A DNA stretch of 11,102 bases, taken from positions 2,330 through 13,431 of the forward strand of contig DMJQ01000048.1 in NCBI GenBank assembly GCA_003457065.1, given 5' to 3'. The position numbers and the translations under genes were made by a program. Shown here in pieces: positions 5,817 through 11,102 of this stretch. Source of the DNA: Clostridiales bacterium. Lineage in GTDB: Bacteria; Bacillota; Clostridia; Tissierellales; Sedimentibacteraceae. The first letter of the stretch is position 1, and each line of letters begins with the position of its first letter. The notes beneath the pieces are model-generated. The model made no database searches. It was not told the origin of the DNA and saw nothing but the letters and a program-made list of their open reading frames with translations.

Positions 5817-6083
5817 ATGTTTGGCGTAGCTGGAAAAGAGGCTAGGCAGGATTGTTTTGTCAAGGTTAATATAAAGGACTCAGGAGGCTTGAATATTACG
5901 ATTAACAGTAAGCTGAACAAGCTTTTCGGCAGGCATATGAAAATAGCGGCGGAAGAAGCGGCAGAAGAAATGGGAATTAAAAATGCCGAAATCGAAATAA
6001 ATGACTTCAGCAGTCTGGATTTTACAATAAAGGCCAGAACAAAAACTGCTATCAGGAGGGCTTTAAATGGAAAAAGTGAATAA
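5817..6083 (+). CDS. citD: citrate lyase gamma subunit (acyl carrier protein) CitD, with the prosthetic-group serine replaced
   Basis: Small acyl-carrier subunit (88 residues) of the citrate lyase complex. In the known enzyme it carries 2'-(5''-phosphoribosyl)-3'-dephospho-CoA on a serine and presents acetyl and citryl groups to CitF and CitE. Family landmarks are the N-terminal VAG (4-6), the INSKLNKLFG stretch near the middle, and the C-terminal SSLDFTIKARTKTAIRRA. ATG 5817 is set by a perfect AGGAGG at 5804-5809; longer frames upstream would cover the promoter. The odd point is the attachment site: aligning VAG-KEARQD with the enterobacterial VAG-TLESGD puts Arg10 (AGG, 5844-5846) where the modified serine should be, with no serine before residue 22. 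AGG is one base from AGC or AGT, so a mutation or base error is possible. Its end overlaps citE by 17 bases. Confidence 0.85.
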   Translation: MFGVAGKEARQDCFVKVNIKDSGGLNITINSKLNKLFGRHMKIAAEEAAEEMGIKNAEIEINDFSSLDFTIKARTKTAIRRALNGKSE

Positions 6084-6951
6084 GCTCAGAAGAACCATGC
6101 TTTTTTGCCCTGCAAACGAGCCGAAGCTTTATCAAAGCGCACCTGCTTATAATCCGGATTGCATCATATTTGATTTGGAAGACGCAATATCCTATACAGA
6201 AAAGGATGCTGCCAGAGATTTACTCTGTGAGGCCTTAAAGGTTATCGATTTTGGAAACGTAGAGGTGTTTGCAAGAATAAATCCTCTATATACGGAATTC
6301 GGAAAGATTGACGTTACTCAAACTGTTGCAGCAGGGCTTAGAAATATAAGGCTTCCTATGTGTGAAAGTAAAAAAAATGTAGAGGAATTAGATGTTCTTC
6401 TTACAGAGGTTGAAAAAGTAAACGGAATTGAAGAAGGCTCCGTAAAAATTCAATGCGCCATAGAAACCCCAAAGGGAGTTTTCAATGCGGCTGAAATAGC
6501 ATCTGCAAGTAAAAGGGTAATATCTATATCCTTTGGCGCCGAGGATTATACGAATTCTCTTGGTACCGAGAGAGTGAAAGGGCATGAGCAGCTGGCATAT
6601 GCCAGAGGATATGTGGCACTTGTTGCTTCTCTATACGGAGTTGATGCAATAGATACGGTATGGACAGATCTTGACGATCACGAAGGTTTTGAAAAGGAAA
6701 CAAGAATGGCCAAAAGCCTTGGGTTTAAAGGCAAATCCTGTATCCATCCGGCCCAGATAAAAGTAGTAAAAGATATCTATACTCCTTCCGAAGAAGAGGC
6801 TGAAAAAGCCAGAGGAATCATAGAGGCTGCGGCGGAAGCCGAAAAAAATCATAAAGGAGTAATACTTTTTAACGGGAAGATGATAGATGCCCCGGTTATA
6901 AATAAAGCAAGGCGTATTTTAGAGCTTTGGGAAATGGAGAACAGGGAATGA
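6067..6951 (+). CDS. citE: citrate lyase beta subunit CitE (citryl-ACP lyase)
   Basis: Cleaves the citryl thioester to oxaloacetate and an acetyl thioester; a TIM-barrel protein of the HpcH/HpaI-CitE superfamily. It has 294 residues, the normal length. Metal and thioester-binding residues expected for the family are present: FDLEDAIS (35-42), Arg70 in ARINPLYTEFG, Glu133 in AIETPKGV, and Asp160 in FGAEDYTNSLGTER. The C-terminal DTVWTDLDDHEGF and GKSCIHPAQI segments also fit. The N-terminal CPANEPKL differs from the usual VPGNNP-type loop, and SCIHPAQI replaces the common SLINPRQI, so the protein is somewhat divergent from enterobacterial CitE. AGGAGGG at 6054-6060 precedes ATG 6067. It overlaps citD by 17 bases and shares ATGA with citF, so the three subunits should be made together. 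Confidence 0.95.
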   Translation: MEKVNKLRRTMLFCPANEPKLYQSAPAYNPDCIIFDLEDAISYTEKDAARDLLCEALKVIDFGNVEVFARINPLYTEFGKIDVTQTVAAGLRNIRLPMCESKKNVEELDVLLTEVEKVNGIEEGSVKIQCAIETPKGVFNAAEIASASKRVISISFGAEDYTNSLGTERVKGHEQLAYARGYVALVASLYGVDAIDTVWTDLDDHEGFEKETRMAKSLGFKGKSCIHPAQIKVVKDIYTPSEEEAEKARGIIEAAAEAEKNHKGVILFNGKMIDAPVINKARRILELWEMENRE

Positions 6952-8492
6952 TTAATTTGAATTTTGTGAAAAACAAGGTTTCAAGGGATATTCCTGTATA
7001 TATTGAGGGCATAGGAAATCTCAGGCCATACGGTTTAGATAAAGAAGGAAACAACATAGATTCAAAAAGATTACATAAAGAAAGCAAGGTTTTAGAAAGC
7101 ATAAGGGAAGCTCTTGTTAAAGCAGATATTAAAGACGGAATGACAATTTCCTTTCATCATCATTTGAGAAATGGCGATTATGTTCTTAACATGGTATTGG
7201 ATGAAATTGCGGCTTATGGCGTGAGGGATTTGACTGTGTGTGCGTCTTCTCTTACAGATGCTCATGAGGGCGTTCTTGAGCATATCAAAAACGGTGTTGT
7301 AACGGGGATACAGACAAGCGGTTTAAGGGGGACTTTAGGAAGAGCCATCAGCGAGGACGGGATTCTTAAAAAGCCTGTAATATTCAGAAGCCATGGAGGA
7401 AGAGCAAGAGCAATAGAAGAAGGCGACGTGAAAATAGATATAGCGTTTATAGGGGCGCCTTGCTGTGATGAAGCCGGAAACATGAACGGCCAGAAGGGGA
7501 AATCAGCTTTCGGTTCCATGGGCTATGCCATGATGGATGCAAAATACGCAAAGAAGGTAGTTGCCATTACAGACAATCTTGTGGAATATCCCGCATGCCC
7601 TGTAAGTATACCTGAAAATCTTGTGGATTATGTAGTGGTTGTTGAATCTCTTGGGGATATTGAAAAAATCGGTGCCGGAGCAACGAGACTTACTAAAAAT
7701 CCTACGGAGCTTTTGATTGCTGAAAATGCAGCTAAGGTAATAATAGAGTCAGGTTATGTTAAAAACGGCTTTTCATTTCAGGCAGGAAGCGGCGGTGCTG
7801 CGCTTGCTGTTGCAAAATATTTAAGAGATTATATGAGGCAAAACAATATAAAAGGCTCCTTCGGGTCCGGCGGCATTACTTCTTTTATGGTAGATATGCT
7901 TGAGGAAGGCCTGTTCTCCTATCTTCTTGATGTGCAGACATTTGATGCTCAGGCGGCTGCATCTTATTTAAAAAATGACAACCACATAGAAATGAGTGCC
8001 AGCATGTACGCAAATACGGCAGGAAAGGGCTGTGTTGCAGATAAACTTGACATAATGATATTATCCGCTACGGAAATAGACACGGATTTCAATGTAAATG
8101 TGCTTACTGCTTCTACAGGGGTTTTTATGGGAGCGATTGGCGGTCATCAAGATACGGCGGAAGGCGCAAAGCTTACGGTTGCCGTTGCCCCGCTTCTTAG
8201 AAAAAGAATTCCTATCATTGTTGGAAAGGTTACTACTATAATTACCCCCGGAGAAAACATTGATGTTGTAGTTACCGAAAGAGGAATTGCTGTAAATCCC
8301 AGAAATAAAGAGCTTATGGAAGCGTTAAAAGGAAAGGGCCTGACTCTTGTTACGATAGAAGAACTTAAAAATACTGCGGAGAAGTTGACAGGAAAGCCCG
8401 ACCCGGCTCATTTCGGAGATAAGATTGTAGGCCTAGTTGAAAGCGGAGACGGAAGCATAATTGATGTTGTTTACAATGTAATCAAAGATTAA
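6948..8492 (+). CDS. citF: citrate lyase alpha subunit CitF (acetyl-ACP:citrate ACP transferase)
   Basis: Exchanges the acetyl group on the carrier for citrate, giving the citryl thioester that CitE cleaves; a CoA-transferase-superfamily protein. It has 514 residues, full length for the family. Conserved blocks include RDIPVYIEGIGNLRPY near the N terminus, HHHLRNGD (70-77), TSGLRG (123-128), SHGGRARAIEEG (148-159), GAPCCDEAGN (169-178), FQAGSGG (277-283), FGSGGITSFMVDMLEEG (305-321) and GGHQDTAEGAK (398-408). ATG 6948 is chosen because GGAG at 6936-6939 precedes it by eight bases; a TTG at 6927 would add only seven unsupported residues. The start overlaps the citE stop (ATGA). In studied enzymes the alpha subunit can also act on free CoA thioesters, which matters given the altered CitD. 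Confidence 0.96.
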   Translation: MINLNFVKNKVSRDIPVYIEGIGNLRPYGLDKEGNNIDSKRLHKESKVLESIREALVKADIKDGMTISFHHHLRNGDYVLNMVLDEIAAYGVRDLTVCASSLTDAHEGVLEHIKNGVVTGIQTSGLRGTLGRAISEDGILKKPVIFRSHGGRARAIEEGDVKIDIAFIGAPCCDEAGNMNGQKGKSAFGSMGYAMMDAKYAKKVVAITDNLVEYPACPVSIPENLVDYVVVVESLGDIEKIGAGATRLTKNPTELLIAENAAKVIIESGYVKNGFSFQAGSGGAALAVAKYLRDYMRQNNIKGSFGSGGITSFMVDMLEEGLFSYLLDVQTFDAQAAASYLKNDNHIEMSASMYANTAGKGCVADKLDIMILSATEIDTDFNVNVLTASTGVFMGAIGGHQDTAEGAKLTVAVAPLLRKRIPIIVGKVTTIITPGENIDVVVTERGIAVNPRNKELMEALKGKGLTLVTIEELKNTAEKLTGKPDPAHFGDKIVGLVESGDGSIIDVVYNVIKD

Positions 8493-8503
8493 CGGCGTAA
8501 GCT

Positions 8504-8561
8504 TCCTGACAGGCGTATATGCATGCGCAGGGTCATTAATAAGCAGCTGATATTAATCAGC
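8504..8561. repeat. two small hairpins behind citF
   Basis: The first is GCGTAT-ATGC-ATGCGC (one G-U pair) flanked by TGAC and GTCA arms across a small internal loop. The second is GCTGAT-ATTA-ATCAGC (8546-8561). Neither is followed by a T-run, so they look like 3'-end stabilising or processing structures more than terminators. Continued transcription into the transporter genes is therefore possible. Confidence 0.45.
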
Positions 8562-8600
8562 ATCCTTAAAAGTTTATATATTTAATATAAATTTACAATC

Positions 8601-8627
8601 TTTCATAAGGCAACGGGCCTTATGAAA
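8601..8627 (+). repeat. 11-bp perfect hairpin just before the binding-protein gene
   Basis: TTTCATAAGGC (8601-8611) and GCCTTATGAAA (8617-8627) are exact complements with loop AACGG. The stem ends seven bases before the AGGAGG (8635-8640) of the next gene and has no T-run. Possible roles are a 5' stabiliser of the binding-protein mRNA, a processing site separating it from citDEF, or an operator. Confidence 0.6.
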
Positions 8628-8646
8628 TAAAAACAGGAGGATAGAA

Positions 8647-10212
8647 ATGAAAAGAAAGATTAGTATAGTTTTAGCTATGGTAATGATAGCACTTTCTGTA
8701 TTTTCCGGCTGTGGAAACAGCGCTTCCAGCGCGGAGAAGGGGGATCCGTCAGGTGCCGCCGGAAAAGATTCTCTTTTATGGGGCGTAAATGCTGAAGCAT
8801 CGTCTCTTGACCCTGCCACAAGCAAGGATACTGTAACCCATATGATGATGTTCCAGATTTATGACGCACTTGTTAAAGAGGATCCTACAGATTATACCAA
8901 GCTTGTTCCGGGCTTAGCAGAGTCATGGGAATTCAGCGAAGATAATACAGAGATTACATTCCATTTAAGAGAAGGCGTTAAATTCCATAATGGTGACACC
9001 ATGACAGCAGATGACGTCTTTTTTTCACTTCAGCGTTCATTGGAATCAAGCTATTCAAGCGGTATAAGCGAGCCTATAGACCATTTTGAAAAAGTTGATG
9101 ACAAAACTGTAAAGTGTGTTCTTAAATATCCTTACGGACCCATTCTTGATGTTATGACAAATATGACTTTTGGTATTGTAAGCAAAAGAGCGGTTGAAGA
9201 AGCTGAAGCAAACAAAATTGACTTTGCAAGAAACCCTGTGGGCACAGGTGCTTATAAAATGGCTGAATGGAGAAGCGGTGATGCGCTTGTTCTTGAAAAG
9301 TTCGATGATTATTATGACGGAGCCGCTAAAATTTCAAAGCTTACATATAAGCTTGTTCCCGATGCGGCATCAGGCGCTATAGCGCTTGAGGACGGCACAC
9401 TGGATGCTTACTATAACGTTGCGCAGTCCGATTATCAGCATATGATGAACCTTGAAAATATAGGTTATGTTGAATGCCCTGGTGTTGGTCTTCACCATAT
9501 TACATTTAACGTAACAGACGGTATATTCAGTGATAAAAGAATACGTCAGGCAGTAGCGTATGCTCTTGACAGAGACGCCGTAGTATTAGGCGGCGCCGAA
9601 GGATATGCGGAGGTTGCAAACTGTCTTTCCCCGACATCGGTTTTTGGCTACTTGGATGATTTTGAGTGGTATGAGCAGGACCTTGACAAAGCAAAAGCGC
9701 TTCTTGCAGAAGCAGGTTACCCAGACGGCTTTAATGTAGAATTTAGTATGCAGGGCTCTGATATATATATGAAGCCGGCAGAGGTTGTACAGGATCAGCT
9801 TAGAAAAATTGGAATCAATGTTACATTCAATAAAATGGAAAGAGCAGCTTATTTAGAGGACGTAGGCGGAAACAGAAACTTTGTTGCAAGCCTTAGAATG
9901 ATTAACGCTACAGTAAGAGATGCCGACAGTGTTGTTACAAGAAGGTTCCATACAGAGATGCTTGGCGGCGGAAATAACTATTCAGGTTACTCCAATCCTA
10001 CAGTAGATGAGCTTATTGAAAAAGCCAGAATGACTATTGACAGCGAAGAAAGAATTAAGATATACAGAGAAATCAATGATATCTTAAAAGAAGATGTTCC
10101 TTTAATACCTATTTATACTACTAAGGTTTTCATGTTCTTCAGCTCAAGTCTTAAAAATGTGTATCCTCATCCTGTTTACAGATACAATGTTAGCAAGATG
10201 TATTTTGAATAA
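8647..10212 (+). CDS. ABC transporter lipoprotein, extracellular solute-binding protein family 5 (peptide/nickel class)
   Basis: Membrane-anchored substrate receptor of an ABC importer, 521 residues. The signal peptide is basic (MKRK) with a hydrophobic core and a FSGC lipobox, giving lipidated Cys22. A Ser/Ala/Gly-rich linker follows to about residue 43. The rest is a cluster C binding fold: SLDPATSKDTVTHMMMFQIYDAL near the mature start, the FHLREGVKFHNGDTMTADDVFFSL signature, RQAVAYALDRDAVV in the middle, and the KILKEDVPLIPIY-like ending (here DILKEDVPLIPIY). AGGAGG at 8635-8640 fixes ATG 8647. Family members bind peptides, nickel, sugars or other small solutes, so the substrate cannot be named. 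Its position directly behind citDEF suggests a carboxylate, metal-citrate or another compound linked to that pathway; this is inference. Permease genes follow. Confidence 0.93.
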   Translation: MKRKISIVLAMVMIALSVFSGCGNSASSAEKGDPSGAAGKDSLLWGVNAEASSLDPATSKDTVTHMMMFQIYDALVKEDPTDYTKLVPGLAESWEFSEDNTEITFHLREGVKFHNGDTMTADDVFFSLQRSLESSYSSGISEPIDHFEKVDDKTVKCVLKYPYGPILDVMTNMTFGIVSKRAVEEAEANKIDFARNPVGTGAYKMAEWRSGDALVLEKFDDYYDGAAKISKLTYKLVPDAASGAIALEDGTLDAYYNVAQSDYQHMMNLENIGYVECPGVGLHHITFNVTDGIFSDKRIRQAVAYALDRDAVVLGGAEGYAEVANCLSPTSVFGYLDDFEWYEQDLDKAKALLAEAGYPDGFNVEFSMQGSDIYMKPAEVVQDQLRKIGINVTFNKMERAAYLEDVGGNRNFVASLRMINATVRDADSVVTRRFHTEMLGGGNNYSGYSNPTVDELIEKARMTIDSEERIKIYREINDILKEDVPLIPIYTTKVFMFFSSSLKNVYPHPVYRYNVSKMYFE

Positions 10213-10241
10213 CAGCATATTTTTATAATCATTTAACTTTA

Positions 10242-10277
10242 AAACATCATAGGAGAAAAAATTCTCCTATGATGTTT
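10242..10277 (+). repeat. 16-bp perfect hairpin between binding protein and permease
   Basis: Arms at 10242-10257 and 10262-10277 are exact reverse complements with an AAAA loop; the arm core is CATCATAGGAGAA. Only a short TTTC follows, so it is at best a leaky terminator. In this position such structures commonly protect the 3' end of the upstream mRNA so that the binding protein outnumbers the permease. The 5' arm contains AGGAGAA, which would be hidden by folding. Confidence 0.75.
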
Positions 10278-10294
10278 CTAAGAAGGGAGTAAAA

Positions 10295-11102
10295 ATGTTT
10301 AAGTTCATTGGAAAGAGACTTCTTATGATAATACCCGTTATATTGGGCGTTGTATTTATCATATTTTTTATAATGGATTTTACCCCTGGAGATCCAGCCA
10401 TAATGATTTTGGGAGAAGGAGCAAAGCCTGAGGAATATGCGGCTTTAAGAGAAGAACTTGGCCTTAACGATAATCTTTTAATAAGATATGCGAAATATAT
10501 AGGAGATGCTCTTCAGGGAGATTTCGGGCAGTCTTACAGAACCAACATTCCCGTATTTCAGGAAATAATGGCAAGGCTTCCATATACTCTTAACTTGGCA
10601 GTTGTAAGTACAATTATAGCTGTTCTCATAGGTATTCCTATCGGGGTTCTTTCTGCAGTAAAGCAGTATTCAGCGTCAGATAATATTTCATTGGGAGTAT
10701 CGCTTCTTCTTACGTCTATGCCGTCATTCTGGTTTGCCATGATGTGTGTTCTTTTGTTTTCATTAAAGCTAAGATGGCTCCCGTCTTTAGGGGTTGATTC
10801 ATGGAAACACTTTATTCTTCCGGCGATAGCAACTTCATCAAGTACCTTGGCTTCAACTTTAAGAATGACGCGCTCAACCATGCTTGAGGTTATCCGCCAG
10901 GATTATATAAGAACAGCAAGGGCAAAGGGGGCCGCTGAAAGAGCTATCGTATTCGGCCATGCTTTGAGAAATGCCCTTCTTCCGGTTATAACCATAGTAG
11001 GGGTTAACTTTGGGCATGCCTTAGGTGGTGCAATTGTAATTGAGCAGGTTTTTGCTATTCCCGGTCTTGGACAGCTTATGATAAACGCTGTAAGGAGTAA
11101 AG
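10295..11102 (+). CDS. ABC transporter permease, DppB/OppB type (3'-truncated by window edge)
   Basis: First inner-membrane permease of a peptide/nickel-class ABC importer. The frame is open to the window end: 269 residues of an expected 305-335. ATG 10295 follows AAGGGAG at 10283-10289. An N-terminal membrane helix (about residues 9-27) ends at the family motif FTPGDPA (29-35), then comes a periplasmic stretch with LREELGLNDN and GDFGQSYRTNIPV, a second helix (about 99-121) and further helices near 132-157 and 172-190. The EAA loop that contacts the ATPase is visible at about 206-230 (RTARAKGAAERAIVFGHALRNALLP). The closing family segment EQVFAIPGLGQLMINAV is present. It lies 82 bases after the binding-protein gene; the partner permease and ATPases should follow outside the window. 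Confidence 0.95.
   Translation, partial: MFKFIGKRLLMIIPVILGVVFIIFFIMDFTPGDPAIMILGEGAKPEEYAALREELGLNDNLLIRYAKYIGDALQGDFGQSYRTNIPVFQEIMARLPYTLNLAVVSTIIAVLIGIPIGVLSAVKQYSASDNISLGVSLLLTSMPSFWFAMMCVLLFSLKLRWLPSLGVDSWKHFILPAIATSSSTLASTLRMTRSTMLEVIRQDYIRTARAKGAAERAIVFGHALRNALLPVITIVGVNFGHALGGAIVIEQVFAIPGLGQLMINAVRSK

Noticed and set aside
10558-10881. 107-codon open frame on the - strand
   Set aside because: It lies wholly inside the permease gene, which has clear family motifs; it is a shadow frame with no plausible product.
1-11102. CRISPR array, tRNA, rRNA, insertion sequence or prophage genes
   Set aside because: No regularly spaced repeats, no cloverleaf or rRNA-like sequence, no transposase or integrase motifs and no attachment-type repeats were recognised by eye.

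Overview
The window looks like chromosomal DNA from a low-GC Gram-positive anaerobe of the Clostridia (Bacillota). It is AT-rich, has strong AGGAGG-type ribosome binding sites, intrinsic terminators and one TTG start. The ireB-ruvX-DUF1292 cluster, RNase J and the MtaB-type tRNA methylthiotransferase also fit that group. The genus cannot be fixed from the sequence alone. All recognisable genes lie on the + strand; nothing convincing is coded on the - strand.

Positions 1-4600 are housekeeping DNA: the 3' part of mtaB (tRNA ms2t6A37 synthesis), a tightly packed ireB-ruvX-DUF1292 unit with overlapping or abutting genes, a gap of about 490 bases without a supported gene but with several hairpins, and rnj (RNase J, mRNA decay and processing), closed by a strong terminator.

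Positions 4600-11102 are an accessory catabolic and uptake region. A GntR/FCD regulator has its own promoter and terminator. It is followed by citD-citE-citF, the gamma, beta and alpha subunits of a citrate-lyase-type enzyme, translationally overlapped. After a 154-base spacer with hairpins comes a lipoprotein solute-binding protein of the peptide/nickel (SBP_bac_5) class. A 16-bp perfect hairpin separates that gene from the first DppB-type permease, which runs off the window. The likely logic is that the regulator senses a carboxylate and controls citDEF through the TGTATACA palindrome at the cit promoter, while the ABC system imports the substrate or a related compound.

The most striking observation is in CitD. 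The position that aligns with the serine carrying the 2'-(5''-phosphoribosyl)-3'-dephospho-CoA prosthetic group (Ser14 in enterobacterial CitD) is Arg10, and no serine lies nearby. No citC, citX or citG gene is visible in the window. This raises the possibility of a citrate-lyase-like enzyme working with free CoA thioesters or another acyl carrier, although a sequencing error or a recent inactivating mutation must be excluded. Other points of interest are an 8-bp tandem repeat in the cit leader, mutually exclusive complementary segments upstream of rnj, and hairpins that may set the ratio of binding protein to permease.
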